Part shown: positions 1-9,321 of the stretch, piece after piece
Layout: each line of letters starts with the position of its first letter
How positions within the stretch are numbered: position 1 is the first letter of the stretch
Assembly (NCBI RefSeq): GCF_031455095.1
Contig: NZ_JAVDSB010000003.1
Span: 248,001 to 312,000 of the forward strand
Length of the DNA stretch: 64,000 nucleotides
Reading direction: 5' to 3'
DNA from: Paenibacillus_E qinlingensis_A
GTDB lineage: Bacteria; Bacillota; Bacilli; Paenibacillales; NBRC-103111
Translations under genes and position numbers: made by a program
The notes under the pieces: model-generated
Seen by the model: the letters and a program-made list of their open reading frames with translations, nothing else
The model's database searches: none
Told to the model about the DNA's origin: nothing

Positions 1-1396
1 GATTGCGTTAACGGTTTTGATAACGGGGTGCAGCTCAAGCACTGGAACGACGAGCACAGCGACACCTGCTCCAGCGGCCAAAGAATCCACACCAGCTGCT
101 GCTACAGCCACGCCTGCTCCAAAGAAAGTGACAATTACAGCTCAAAGCTTTAAAGCGGACCAAAAGGAAAAAAATGATCAATTAGATCAACGTATTGCGC
201 GATTTAAAACGAAATTTCCTAATGCTGATTTCAAAAAGGATGACTGGCAGTACAATCCGTTGGAGATTGGGATCAAAATGGCTTCGAACAGTGCGCCAAC
301 CGAGTACACGACGTATGCAACGGAAGGCAAAGTGCTTGTAGATAAGAAATGGGTTGCTGATATTACCGACTCCATGAGTTCATGGGCGCATGCCAAAGAT
401 ATGAATGATCTGCTCTCCAAACCTTTTGTTGTAAATGGTAAAACGTACGGTGTACCGATTGATGGTTACGTCATGACGATCACATTGAATAAAAAGTTGT
501 TCAAAGAGAAAGGTGTAGACCTTCCTCCAATGGATTGGACGTGGGAGGATCTGCTGGTTGCCGCTCGTAAAATCAATGATCCCGCGAAAGGGATTGCAGG
601 CTTTATTCCGATGGGTAAAGGACCGGAAGCTGGATGGAACTGGACCAATTTCCTATACGCCGCTGGTGGCGATGTTCAAAAGCTAGAAAACGGCAAAGTC
701 GTTGGCGTATTCAATTCAGAAGCTGGTTTGCAAGCGCTTGAATTTTACAAAAAGCTGAAGGATGAGAACTTGATCCCGCAGAACTGGGCACTTGGCTATG
801 GGGATGCTTTAAATGCATTTGCACAAGGTCGTGGCGCGATGGTTATGTGTGGCAGCGGTAATGCAGCAGATACAGCGATTAATGAAGGCGGAATCAGCAA
901 GGATGATCTCGTTGTGTATCCAATGCCTTCCTTTACGAAAGGTGGAAAACACACAGGCGTACTTGGCGGAAACTACCGTGTTATCAATCCGAAGAGCGAT
1001 AAAGATCAGCAAGAACTGGCATTCAAATGGATTACAGATGAGTACTTCACAGACGACTTCTTGAACTCCACGAAGAAAGAGATTGAAGATCGTAAAGGCA
1101 AGAACCGTGTGTATATCCCACAACCAATCAACTACTGGAAAGATTCCTCTGATTTCGGCAAGAAGTATACGGATCTCTTGACGAAGTATGATAACGTGTT
1201 CAAATACGATCCGCAATTGCTAGCTCTATGGGATGGTAAGCCTGAAGCCCAATACGAAGCTCAAAAATACTACACAGAAATGGCGAATGTCATTCAAAAA
1301 GTGTTTACGACGAAAGATGTGGATTTGAAAAAAGCACTGTCTGAAGCCGCGACCAAAGTGCAAACGGAAACGTTTGACAAAGTGAAGGTCGAATAG
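1..1396 (+). CDS. Sugar ABC transporter substrate-binding lipoprotein, 5' end outside window
   Basis: Extracellular solute-binding protein (family 1) that would capture an oligosaccharide and deliver it to the two permeases downstream. The reading frame is open to the left edge, so the true start lies outside; about 464 residues are visible. A lipobox I-T-G-C (Cys codon at 29-31) shows that it is a lipid-anchored lipoprotein and that only the first part of the signal peptide is missing. A Ser/Thr/Ala/Pro-rich linker follows the cysteine, as in many Gram-positive lipoproteins. The order binding protein-permease-permease without an ATPase gene is usual for CUT1 sugar importers, which share an MsmX-type ATPase encoded elsewhere. 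The substrate cannot be read from the sequence; the nearby uronate genes suggest a plant oligosaccharide. Confidence 0.9.
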   Translation, partial: IALTVLITGCSSSTGTTSTATPAPAAKESTPAAATATPAPKKVTITAQSFKADQKEKNDQLDQRIARFKTKFPNADFKKDDWQYNPLEIGIKMASNSAPTEYTTYATEGKVLVDKKWVADITDSMSSWAHAKDMNDLLSKPFVVNGKTYGVPIDGYVMTITLNKKLFKEKGVDLPPMDWTWEDLLVAARKINDPAKGIAGFIPMGKGPEAGWNWTNFLYAAGGDVQKLENGKVVGVFNSEAGLQALEFYKKLKDENLIPQNWALGYGDALNAFAQGRGAMVMCGSGNAADTAINEGGISKDDLVVYPMPSFTKGGKHTGVLGGNYRVINPKSDKDQQELAFKWITDEYFTDDFLNSTKKEIEDRKGKNRVYIPQPINYWKDSSDFGKKYTDLLTKYDNVFKYDPQLLALWDGKPEAQYEAQKYYTEMANVIQKVFTTKDVDLKKALSEAATKVQTETFDKVKVE

Positions 1397-1481
1397 GTAA
1401 GCCTAATCTTACTCCTGCCTGCGGCCGCTTATCTTGGAGTGGCCGTAAGGAGGAGTTTTCTCACTATAAGGAGTGTTTAGG

Positions 1482-2396
1482 ATGGATGCAGAGCTAAGTT
1501 CACAGCCTATCGTAGCAACAAATCGGGTATCGAAGAAGAAAATGAACTGGTATTTATGGGGTACACTGTTTATTTTACCGGAAGTCGTGTTATTCATCAT
1601 TTTTCTCTGGGTGCCTATTTTTAAAGGAATTTTCTATAGCTTCTACAATGTTGATTTCGTAGATGGCAATCATTTTACTGGCTTTGCAAATTATGTGAGT
1701 ATTCTGAAGGATGATCTGCTTTGGATTTCAATAAAGAATACCTTGATCTATATGGCTTTAGGTATCATTCTTGGCTTCTGGATTCCGCCGCTAGTCGCCA
1801 TTGCGGTTTCTGAACTTCGTCGGTTTCAAGGCGCAGCCCGCATTATCAGCTATTTGCCAAGTGCCGTGCCCGCGATCGTTTTATACGGGATGTGGATGTG
1901 GTTCTTTGATGCCGTGGGTCCTATCAACAGTCTGCTAGCAAAAATAGGGATTGATCAGGTTTCCTTTTTCAGTCCCCAATTAGCCATGGCTTCCATTGTT
2001 GTGCTAGAAACCTGGCAAAGCTTCGGGGCAGCTACCTTAATCTATATTGCGGCAATCGTTGGAATACCAAAAGATTTGTACGAAGCCGCTGAGATCGATG
2101 GCGCTAGTGTGTGGCAGCGGGTTCGTTATATTATTTTGCCTAGTATAAAGACGCTCATGGGACTCCTGCTCGTGCTCCAACTAATCACAACCTCTCAGGG
2201 CTTCCAAGCGCAGTTATCGATGACAGACGGCGGACCCAATAACGCAACGCTAACGTACTTACTATGGCTTAACCACACCGCGTTCCGCGACCTCGAATTT
2301 GGTAAAGCAAGTGCCATGGGCAGCTTAATGTTCTTTGTGCTCATTGGAATGACCGTCCTTTATAACGTCATGCAGCGTAGGAGTGAGAAAGCATGA
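1482..2396 (+). CDS. Sugar ABC transporter permease, MalF/UgpA type
   Basis: Inner-membrane permease of a CUT1 sugar importer, 304 residues. Several hydrophobic segments are visible from about residue 25, and the conserved cytoplasmic EAA loop (EAAEIDGAS...) lies near residues 201-220, where the ATPase docks. The ATG at 1482 is preferred over a GTG nine bases upstream because AAGGAG ends at 1472, a proper distance from 1482. It follows the lipoprotein gene after an 85-base gap and overlaps the next permease gene by four bases (ATGA), so the two permeases are translationally coupled and should form the heterodimeric channel. The family is certain; the transported sugar is not. Confidence 0.92.
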   Translation: MDAELSSQPIVATNRVSKKKMNWYLWGTLFILPEVVLFIIFLWVPIFKGIFYSFYNVDFVDGNHFTGFANYVSILKDDLLWISIKNTLIYMALGIILGFWIPPLVAIAVSELRRFQGAARIISYLPSAVPAIVLYGMWMWFFDAVGPINSLLAKIGIDQVSFFSPQLAMASIVVLETWQSFGAATLIYIAAIVGIPKDLYEAAEIDGASVWQRVRYIILPSIKTLMGLLLVLQLITTSQGFQAQLSMTDGGPNNATLTYLLWLNHTAFRDLEFGKASAMGSLMFFVLIGMTVLYNVMQRRSEKA

Positions 2397-3274
2397 AGCA
2401 AGACGAACGAGGATTAATTTCTCAGCATGATTTCAAAAAAGGTTCCGTCAAATTCGGCTACACGCTAATGGTTCTACTTATCCTCGGGATTGCGGTTACG
2501 ACCATTTATCCGTTTCTCAATACGTTTTTCGGCTCACTGAAAACGCGGGAAGAGTTTTTTACCTTTCCACCGACCTTTTTCCCCAAGCATTGGATTTGGA
2601 AAAACTACGACGATGCTTTCAATAGCTTCGACCTTCCTTTATTGACCTTTTTGAAAAATACCATATTTATTTATATAGGAAATGTCGTGTGTTCCTTGTT
2701 ATTTATTGGGTTAGCTGCCTACGCACTATCCCATTTGAAAGTCCCGTTCAAGCGATGGGTAACCCTGTTCTTTTTCTCCACATTGTTGATCCCGCCAGCA
2801 ACGTACATCGTTCCAAACTTTTTGAATTTGAAAAGCTTAGGCATGATCAACACCTACTGGGCGTTCTGGTTGCCAGCGGCGGCCAATGCGTATTTCATGC
2901 TACTGCTCAAAAATTTCTTCGATGGCATTCACAAAGAGGTGCTGGAAGCTGCACGCATCGACGGGGCAAATGAATTCAAATCTTTCCTGCGGATTGCCGT
3001 TCCACTGTCTACACCGATTATTGGCACTCTACTTATGTTATCGTTCTCTACGACGTGGAATGATTTCTACTGGCCGAACATTGTGATGACGGATAAAAGT
3101 ATGTACCCGCTTGCTACAGGCATTTATCGTTATGTGGTGTACTCGAACTCGGTTATTCCATGGAGTGTGCGCTTCGCGGTGTTGACGATGGCTATGCTGC
3201 CGCCAGTGCTCTTCTTCCTGATTTTCCAGAAATTTATGATTCGGGGCTTATCGGTGTCTAGTGTAAAAGGTTAA
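2393..3274 (+). CDS. Sugar ABC transporter permease, MalG/UgpE type
   Basis: Second membrane subunit of the importer, 293 residues. It has a hydrophobic N-terminal helix around residues 22-42, further membrane helices, and the EAA motif (EVLEAARIDGANEF) at about residues 183-196, typical of CUT1 MalG-like permeases. The start codon overlaps the stop of the upstream permease. A rho-independent terminator follows directly, so this is the last gene of the transporter operon. No ATP-binding subunit or glycosidase is attached on this side. Confidence 0.92.
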   Translation: MKQDERGLISQHDFKKGSVKFGYTLMVLLILGIAVTTIYPFLNTFFGSLKTREEFFTFPPTFFPKHWIWKNYDDAFNSFDLPLLTFLKNTIFIYIGNVVCSLLFIGLAAYALSHLKVPFKRWVTLFFFSTLLIPPATYIVPNFLNLKSLGMINTYWAFWLPAAANAYFMLLLKNFFDGIHKEVLEAARIDGANEFKSFLRIAVPLSTPIIGTLLMLSFSTTWNDFYWPNIVMTDKSMYPLATGIYRYVVYSNSVIPWSVRFAVLTMAMLPPVLFFLIFQKFMIRGLSVSSVKG

Positions 3275-3275
3275 G

Positions 3276-3320
3276 GAGAAAACGCCCGTCAGAATGCGAA
3301 TTCTGAAGGCGTTTTCTTGT
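3276..3320 (+). terminator. Terminator of the sugar transporter operon
   Basis: Inverted repeat AGAAAACGCC / GGCGTTTTCT with an inner TCAGAAT / ATTCTGA pairing, starting two bases after the stop codon and ending in a T-rich stretch. Confidence 0.85.
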
Positions 3321-3428
3321 TGCTTAAAGGAGAATCCTTCAAGCTTAGCGAACGTACTGATAGCCTGCATGTAGGGGCTGATCATGTTAGCCTGGCGGAA
3401 AGCTTTTGGAAAGGATGAGGGGCACGTT

Positions 3429-5201
3429 ATGCGCAAAATGCTGCAAAATATGAAGTTGATGAAAAAACTAATTCTACTGCTGATAGTCTTCGTTGTGATT
3501 CCAACGCTCGTCTTGGATTTGGTAGTCGCTAAGAAGCTGGAATCCATTACTGAGGAGCAAGTAGGGACTGCCCTTCTTCAATTAGTACGAGGAAGTCATT
3601 TGACATTGGATCGGGAAAGCAGCGATTTTGAAGAAAAAACAGAAAAAATTATGATATCCCAAGAAATTCAACAATTAGTCAGTGTTCCCTCATCTTCGGA
3701 ATATGAGCGTTTTGAAATTTTCAAAGCGTTAGATAAATATTTGAACAATTACTCTACGAATGCTGTGCGATACTCGTTGTTTTTCTCAGACAAGGATAAA
3801 TTGTATTCGTTCGTCCCGAATTCAGACTTGTTGAATAACGGGGTGTTTTATTCGACGGATATGACGGATCTTTCGTGGTATAAAGCGGTCAGTCAAGCGA
3901 AAGGAAAGGGAATTATCCGCGTGATTGATAAATTCGGGTACAATCCGAACAACACGCAAACAGTTGCCTACTTGAGGCAATTAAACAGTATTTATAATGG
4001 TGAAACTGTGATTGGCTACTTAGTTGTATCGGGTATTGAGACGCCGCTGCAGATGGATTTTGTTCCTTTTGATAAATATAAAGATGCGCAAATCCTATTG
4101 CTAGACCCGGATAATACCGTATTGGCGACGAATACGGAAGCTTTTGGCATCGGCTCGAAGATTGGTATACCCCAGGGGAAAGAGGAAGGGGTGTATAAGC
4201 AATTAGACAATGGTGAGGAGATTATGTCGGTCATTCACACGAGCGAGATTACGGCTACCAAGCTGCTCATGCGAGTGCCAGTGGAGTCGATTATTATCGA
4301 TCATATCTCGGTTCAGCGACTTGTGGATTGGATTATGTTGATCTATTTCTTGATACTGATTTTGGCGAGTATGTACTTTATTCAATCGATTTTGAAGCCG
4401 ATATCTCGACTTGCGCGCATCACGAATTCGTATCACCCCGGTAAACCACTGGCCATTGCCATGCATGCGGAGAGTAAGAATGAGATCGTGCTGCTTAGCA
4501 ATCATTTCATTCGCATGACGAATCGTTTGAATCAGACGATTTATGATCAATACGAACTAGAACTGAAGCATAAAGAAGTTGAATTGTCGATATTGCATAC
4601 ACAAATTAATCCACATCTTCTGTATAACACGTTGGAGTCGGTTTATTGGCATACGTTAATGGAAGGAGCGGCCGAATCAGCTGAAATGATTAAGGATTTG
4701 TCTCTCATCATGCGAATAGGGTTGAGTAAAGGCAAGCTGCTCATCCCTGTGATGGAAGAAATCAATCACGCGGAAGCTTACATACGGCTCCAACTATTCC
4801 GTTATGAGTATGCGTTCAAAGCGCATTGGGAAATTGATGAAGAAGCCAAACGCTTTCTTATGCCGAAGGTAATTTTGCAGCCGATTATTGAAAATGCCAT
4901 CCTTCATGGTATCAAGAATATGAGCCAAGACGGGGAACTTTGGATCAAGGTGAAGCATACGAATGGTAAAATTATGATCAGTGTTGAGGATAATGGCTAT
5001 CGCTCAGCGGATATTGCCATGCTGAATGCGATTTTGCAAGGGAAAGAAAGCAATAAAGGATTCGGTATTATTAATGTTCAAAAGCGGATCCAGCTGCATT
5101 TCGGGGAAGGCTTTGGTCTGCAGTATGCGTCGCGGGAGGATCAGGGCGTGCGGGCTTGGATTGAGATTCCGGCTGTGAGTGATGAGACGGATTGGAAGTA
5201 G
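3429..5201 (+). CDS. YesM-type sensor histidine kinase
   Basis: Membrane sensor kinase of the YesM/LytS-like His_kinase family, about 590 residues. From the N-terminus: a membrane helix (about 14-34), a large extracellular sensor region, a second helix (about 298-320), a HAMP-like linker, the phospho-acceptor His in HTQINPHLLYNTLE (about residue 390), an N-box ENAILHG (about 488) and a glycine-rich GFGIINVQ box of the ATPase domain. Such kinases usually pair with a YesN-type receiver-AraC regulator and control sugar transport genes. No receiver gene lies next to it in this window: the following AraC gene is on the other strand and lacks a receiver domain. An in-frame ATG at 3384 is an alternative start; 3429 has the better GAGGGG site and gives the usual short cytoplasmic N-terminus. 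Confidence 0.9.
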   Translation: MRKMLQNMKLMKKLILLLIVFVVIPTLVLDLVVAKKLESITEEQVGTALLQLVRGSHLTLDRESSDFEEKTEKIMISQEIQQLVSVPSSSEYERFEIFKALDKYLNNYSTNAVRYSLFFSDKDKLYSFVPNSDLLNNGVFYSTDMTDLSWYKAVSQAKGKGIIRVIDKFGYNPNNTQTVAYLRQLNSIYNGETVIGYLVVSGIETPLQMDFVPFDKYKDAQILLLDPDNTVLATNTEAFGIGSKIGIPQGKEEGVYKQLDNGEEIMSVIHTSEITATKLLMRVPVESIIIDHISVQRLVDWIMLIYFLILILASMYFIQSILKPISRLARITNSYHPGKPLAIAMHAESKNEIVLLSNHFIRMTNRLNQTIYDQYELELKHKEVELSILHTQINPHLLYNTLESVYWHTLMEGAAESAEMIKDLSLIMRIGLSKGKLLIPVMEEINHAEAYIRLQLFRYEYAFKAHWEIDEEAKRFLMPKVILQPIIENAILHGIKNMSQDGELWIKVKHTNGKIMISVEDNGYRSADIAMLNAILQGKESNKGFGIINVQKRIQLHFGEGFGLQYASREDQGVRAWIEIPAVSDETDWK

Positions 5202-5202
5202 G

Positions 5203-5222
5203 TAGCCCCCTTAACGGGGGCG
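5203..5222. terminator. GC-rich hairpin between convergent genes
   Basis: GCCCCC / GGGGGC hairpin with a short TTAAC-like loop at the ends of the kinase and AraC genes, covering the last codons of the latter. There is no T-run, so terminator function is only probable. Confidence 0.4.
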
Positions 5223-6077
5223 CTGCCATTTCTTGCGATAGACCAACGGCGTGTCGCCAGTGCGATCTTTGAACAGATTAATGAAGTGGCTGACGTTGTC
5301 GATGCCCACTGCGGCTGCAATTGCGGAGACGGGGATGTCGGAATATTTCAATAGCTCCTTCGCATGCGTCATACGGATGCCGATCAGGTATTCATGCGGC
5401 GATAAGCCGGTATACTGCTTAAAACGTTTGGCCATATGATACTTGCTGACGGCGTATTCCTGTGCTAGCTCGTCTAGGGAAATAGACTCTATGAATCGCA
5501 ACTGGAGTGTTTGGCATATCGCATCGATGTAATCAGGCTTGTCCGACTTGGACAGGCTTATTTGTTGTGCGGAAAGGACGATCTCTGTTAGCAGCTCAAC
5601 GAGCAGCTTGGAAGTAAGGAGTTCCGTTGCCGCGCTTCTCTGTTGTTGGATTTGTAGTGATTGACGTATCAAGCTTGAGGCCGTGGAATCGTTGGATAAT
5701 TGCAATACGGGATCATGTGCGGCAGCATACTGCTCATAATAGGCAGCTGTAGAGCTGCCGTTCAGATGGACCCAAAGCAGCTCGAGTGGCTCCTGTGGAT
5801 TGGCGGCGTAGTGATGATAGTGATCACAATGGATGAAAAATAACTGATTGGTGCCTAAAGGATAGCTTTTATTTTGAAAAGTTAATTCTCCAGTGCCTCT
5901 TAGAATGTAGGCGATTAGATAGGAATCAAGCCCTTCTCGTTCTGTGAAATAGCCAGGCAGTGTATGGAAATGCCCGATTTCTTGAATGTAAAAAAGGTTC
6001 GTCTTCGCAAATGAGGAGGGGCTGGCAATGAATCGAATCGAGTCGTCCGACCATGCGGTTGTGTAATTTTCTTTCAT
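5211..6077 (-). CDS. AraC family transcriptional regulator
   Basis: Cytoplasmic transcription factor of 288 residues. The N-terminal half resembles the AraC cupin-like sugar-binding domain (LIAYILRGTGELTF, then a His-rich FFIHCDHYHHY stretch). The C-terminal about 100 residues carry two helix-turn-helix units (DELAQEYAVSKYHMAKRFK and VSAIAAAVGIDNVSHFINLFK), typical of HTH_18. The start was moved to the ATG at 6077 because AAAGGTG stands eight bases upstream; an ATG 21 bases earlier has no site. It is divergent from the isomerase-like gene at 6208, and the shared upstream region contains a perfect dyad, so it probably controls that gene in response to a sugar. It has no receiver domain, so it is not the partner of the neighbouring kinase. 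Confidence 0.9.
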   Translation of the reverse strand: MKENYTTAWSDDSIRFIASPSSFAKTNLFYIQEIGHFHTLPGYFTEREGLDSYLIAYILRGTGELTFQNKSYPLGTNQLFFIHCDHYHHYAANPQEPLELLWVHLNGSSTAAYYEQYAAAHDPVLQLSNDSTASSLIRQSLQIQQQRSAATELLTSKLLVELLTEIVLSAQQISLSKSDKPDYIDAICQTLQLRFIESISLDELAQEYAVSKYHMAKRFKQYTGLSPHEYLIGIRMTHAKELLKYSDIPVSAIAAAVGIDNVSHFINLFKDRTGDTPLVYRKKWQRPR

Positions 6078-6145
6078 GTGAGGAACACCTTTCATCATTC
6101 ACAAGATTCTATTATTTTAAAACAAGATCCTTGGATGTTATCTGT

Positions 6146-6163
6146 ATTGTAAGCCATTACAAT
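6146..6163. promoter_or_regulatory. Perfect dyad, candidate operator
   Basis: ATTGTAA-gcca-TTACAAT lies between the divergent AraC and isomerase-like genes, 45 bases upstream of the latter's start. Position and symmetry suggest a regulator site; the binding protein is unknown. Confidence 0.4.
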
Positions 6164-6207
6164 AGTTATATAAAGTTACTATTTTCCGAGTGAATGGAGA
6201 TGCATAT

Positions 6208-7710
6208 ATGTCAATTTATCCTGTTATTAAACCATCCCTCAAGCCGCGAATCGGATTATACTCCGTAGGGCTTCGTGCATATTGGGAGCAGTTTCCAGGC
6301 TTAAAGGAGCGATTAGAAGAGTATGGGCGATTCATAGAGAGCCGAATGTCCGCTTGGGCAGAAGTGTATTACTATGGTCTCGTTGATACGGAAGGGGAAG
6401 GGCGGAAGGCAGGAGAATGGCTGAATGAGCGCCACGTAGATCTCGTATTTTGTCATGCAGCAACCTATTCTACAAGCTCAACCGTGCTGCCGGTCCACCA
6501 AATTTGTCAAGCGCCTGTCGTGTTTCTCAACTTGCAGCCAACGGCAAGACTGAATTATGAACAATCGACAACTGGGGAATGGTTAGCACATTGTGGAGCT
6601 TGCCCTGTACCTGAGTTTGCCAATGTGTTTAACCGAGCGGGCATCCCATTCCGGGTTGTGAATGGCTTGCTGGGACTGGATTATACACCAGCGATCTCGC
6701 TAACCGATGAAGTGACCCATGAACGTCGTGAAGCGCTGCGTGCGTGGAAGGAAATTGAAGGGTGGGTTCGGGCGGCTGGAGTACCACGAGCATTACAGCA
6801 TAGCCGCTTTGGCTTTTTAGGTAATACGTATAGTGGGATGCTTGATATGTATAGTGATTTTACGTTGCTTTCGGCACAAACAGGCCTTCATGTAGAAGTG
6901 CTTGAAATGTGTGATCTTGACCGTATGCTGCGAGAAGTGACCGCTCAGGATGTGAAGCAGAAGCTGGATGAACTGCATGAGATGTTCCAGATCAGCGGCG
7001 ACTCACCCTCTGACCCGATTGCGAAAAAACCAACCGAAGAGCAGCTAGAGTGGTCGTGCCGCGTGGCTGCTGCACAAGAGAAGCTTGTGCGTGCCTTTGA
7101 TTTAGACGCCTTGTCGTACTATTACCACGGCGCGCCCGGCGGTGAATACGAGAAGCTCCAAGGCGGCTTCATTGTGGGGCACTCGCTGCTAACAGCGCGT
7201 GGCATTCCTTGCTCCGGCGAAGGAGACCTGAAGACGGCTGTCGCGATGAAAATCAGCGATATTCTCGGCGTCGGAGGCTCCTTCTCGGAAATTGTCGTCG
7301 TCGATTATATCGACGAGACGATTTTGCTCGGCCATGACGGGCCGTTCCACATTGCGATTTCCGAAGGAAAGCCGATTTTGCGCGGCATGGGGTTGTATCA
7401 CGGCAAGCAGGGCACGGGCGTGTCCGTCGAAGCGAAAGTGAAGACGGGCGCGATCACGACGCTGAACGTGACGCAGACCGGTGATGGTAAGCTGAAGCTG
7501 ATATCCAGCGAAGGCGAATCGACGAACGGGCCGATTATGAGAATCGGCAACACGCAGACCCCAGTGAAGTTCCGTGAGCATCCGGATCCGTACATGTCAC
7601 GTTGGTTTGCGGAAGCGCCGACGCATCACTGTGCTTTGTCAATTGGACACAATGCGTCCCAATTTCAAAAGGTCGCAGAGCTGATGAATCTGAAGCATGT
7701 GATTTTGTAG
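6208..7710 (+). CDS. L-fucose/L-arabinose isomerase-like protein
   Basis: About 500-residue soluble protein with the overall layout of the FucI/AraA sugar isomerase superfamily. It has an N-terminal Rossmann-like part (RIGLYSVGLRAYWEQFPGL), a middle region (FVFCHAATYS-like segment, then PVVFLNLQPT), and a C-terminal barrel with GEGDLKTAVAMKI and YIDETILLGHDGP, which resemble the metal-site region of AraA. These enzymes interconvert aldoses and ketoses. The sequence is clearly not a canonical araA or fucI, so the substrate is open. The ATG at 6208 has TGGAGA seven bases upstream and is preferred over a GTG at 6190. The gene stands alone between an AraC-flanked promoter region and a strong terminator. 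Its second half is noticeably more GC-rich than its first. Confidence 0.75.
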   Translation: MSIYPVIKPSLKPRIGLYSVGLRAYWEQFPGLKERLEEYGRFIESRMSAWAEVYYYGLVDTEGEGRKAGEWLNERHVDLVFCHAATYSTSSTVLPVHQICQAPVVFLNLQPTARLNYEQSTTGEWLAHCGACPVPEFANVFNRAGIPFRVVNGLLGLDYTPAISLTDEVTHERREALRAWKEIEGWVRAAGVPRALQHSRFGFLGNTYSGMLDMYSDFTLLSAQTGLHVEVLEMCDLDRMLREVTAQDVKQKLDELHEMFQISGDSPSDPIAKKPTEEQLEWSCRVAAAQEKLVRAFDLDALSYYYHGAPGGEYEKLQGGFIVGHSLLTARGIPCSGEGDLKTAVAMKISDILGVGGSFSEIVVVDYIDETILLGHDGPFHIAISEGKPILRGMGLYHGKQGTGVSVEAKVKTGAITTLNVTQTGDGKLKLISSEGESTNGPIMRIGNTQTPVKFREHPDPYMSRWFAEAPTHHCALSIGHNASQFQKVAELMNLKHVIL

Positions 7711-7720
7711 CTCTCCTACT

Positions 7721-7763
7721 AAAAAACGCAACTGCCCACTAAATGGGAGTTGCGTTTTTTTAC
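7721..7763 (+). terminator. Rho-independent terminator
   Basis: AAAAAACGCAACT / AGTTGCGTTTTTT stem followed by T residues, just after the isomerase-like gene. The A-run on the left arm would let it also end transcription arriving from the minus-strand gene at 7792. Confidence 0.92.
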
Positions 7764-7791
7764 ATCCACTTTCGTGGGAATGCGTTGCAAG

Positions 7792-7986
7792 TTAATTTTG
7801 CGGAAACGAAGTCACATCTTCATGCGATTCAGTAGCTTCCTGCAAATCGATATAATGATCGATTGAATCTAAAATTTGACTAAGCGGCGACTGAGCAAAA
7901 ATAATTCGATCCGCGTGAATAGCGTTATAGGTGCTGTCATCTTTGTTAATTTTGAATCCTCTATAATTCTCGTAAATAGTTTTCAT
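7792..7986 (-). CDS. Small hypothetical protein, 64 residues
   Basis: Not recognised. A small acidic cytoplasmic protein (MKTIYENYRGFKI at the start, Glu/Asp/Ser-rich tail) without membrane segment or cysteine. Coding status is supported by AAGGAG seven to eight bases before the ATG and by its isolated position, with its own upstream space and the shared bidirectional terminator downstream. The N-terminal Tyr/Lys-rich beta-like stretch resembles many small Bacillales proteins of unknown function. No role can be inferred from the neighbours, which are an isomerase-like gene and a flavin monooxygenase gene. Confidence 0.65.
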   Translation of the reverse strand: MKTIYENYRGFKINKDDSTYNAIHADRIIFAQSPLSQILDSIDHYIDLQEATESHEDVTSFPQN

Positions 7987-8196
7987 GGCAATTTCTCCTT
8001 CGCTAGGATGTATATATTAAAATAGCATCAATTGGATAAGTTTGGTAGAGGTGTAAAATAAGAGTTTCTGTCGCATTGTGATATATTACATGTTTTTCTC
8101 ATTAATTTATGTGGAATGGAGAGGATAGGTAAAGGGAGATCTAATCTTTGCTATTCTGTTCTTTTTTATGTTACAGTTATAAAGAGGTGATGACAA

Positions 8197-9198
8197 GTGT
8201 TAAAATTAAGTATTTTGGATCAGTCACAGATTGGGGAAGGTCGCAATGCTGCGCAAACGTTAGCTGAAACGACCGAACTTGCGCAAGAAGCAGACCGCAT
8301 TGGATATAACCGCTTCTGGGTATCGGAACATCACGCCTCACAAGCTTTAGCGCATTCGAGTCCTGAGGTTTTGATTGCACATTTGGCAGCCAAAACAGAG
8401 CGAATTCGACTAGGCTCCGGCGGCATCATGATGCCGCATTATAGCGCTTATAAAGTTGCCGAAAATTTCCGCTTGCTAGAGGCGCTTCATCCCGGACGTA
8501 TCGATGTTGGGTTAGGCCGTGCACCAGGGGGAATGCCCATATCGACGCGAGCATTGCAAGAAGGTAAATACACAGGAGTTGACCAATACCCGCAGCAGAT
8601 CGCTGATTTGACGGGTTATTTATATGATTCACTTCCAGCGGGGCATAGGTTCGCGGCGCTGCATGCGTCCCCGATCATTCCTACGGCGCCGGAAATTTGG
8701 CTGCTAGGCTCTTCCTATGACAGCGCAAGAATTGCTGCTGATCAGGGGGCTGCTTTCGGCTTCGCGCAATTTTTCGGGAATGCGGATTGTGAGCAGGCAT
8801 TGCGTATTTATCGCGAGCATTTCACGCCGTCAATCTTGAATGAGAAGCCTCACTCTTTAGCAGCAGTGCTTGTCATCTGCGCGGATACGGAGGAAGAAGC
8901 CAATCAACTGGCGCTGAGCACAGATTTATTCTTCTTATCTTTAGGTCGTGGGATGCTGTTACCGTCGTTCCCGTCAGTGAATACGGCGCTCAATTACCCT
9001 TATACGGAGAATGACTATGCGATGATTCGCAATGGTCGCCACAGACGAATTGTAGGTACACCGAGCCAAGTGAAAGAACAGATTTTGAAGTTGAACGAAG
9101 CTTACCAAGCGGATGAGATCATGGTCGTGTCACCGATTCATAACATCGAAGCGCGATTACATTCCTATCGTTTGCTGGCGAAGGCTTTTGATTTGTAA
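8197..9198 (+). CDS. Luciferase-like flavin-dependent monooxygenase
   Basis: LLM-class flavin-dependent oxidoreductase, 333 residues, MsnO8-like. The bacterial-luciferase TIM barrel is recognisable: SILDQSQIGEG at the N-terminus, the NRFWVSEHHASQALAHSSPEV-like segment around residues 42-62, GSGGIMMPHYSAYKVAENFR, then HPGRIDVGLGRAPGG. Such proteins oxidise organic substrates with FMNH2 and oxygen; the substrate is not predictable. The start is a GTG with the strong AAAGAGGTGA site six bases upstream. It is a single-gene unit with no partner flavin reductase next to it. Confidence 0.88.
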   Translation: MLKLSILDQSQIGEGRNAAQTLAETTELAQEADRIGYNRFWVSEHHASQALAHSSPEVLIAHLAAKTERIRLGSGGIMMPHYSAYKVAENFRLLEALHPGRIDVGLGRAPGGMPISTRALQEGKYTGVDQYPQQIADLTGYLYDSLPAGHRFAALHASPIIPTAPEIWLLGSSYDSARIAADQGAAFGFAQFFGNADCEQALRIYREHFTPSILNEKPHSLAAVLVICADTEEEANQLALSTDLFFLSLGRGMLLPSFPSVNTALNYPYTENDYAMIRNGRHRRIVGTPSQVKEQILKLNEAYQADEIMVVSPIHNIEARLHSYRLLAKAFDL

Positions 9199-9321
9199 GA
9201 AGTGGGCAGTGGCCATCCCTGCTCCTTCCGCGCATAAGCTGGAGAATCTATTCTGAAAACCTGCATTTGCGTTTTTTGGCAACTGCCATTACACTTAAAC
9301 AAAAAACGGTGGAGTGGTGGC

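Noticed and set aside
809..1216. 135-residue minus-strand frame in the lipoprotein gene
   Set aside because: Lies wholly inside a well-supported solute-binding protein gene and lacks a start signal.
5211..6077. AraC protein as response regulator partner of the neighbouring kinase
   Set aside because: No receiver domain, opposite strand, and a cupin-like ligand domain instead.
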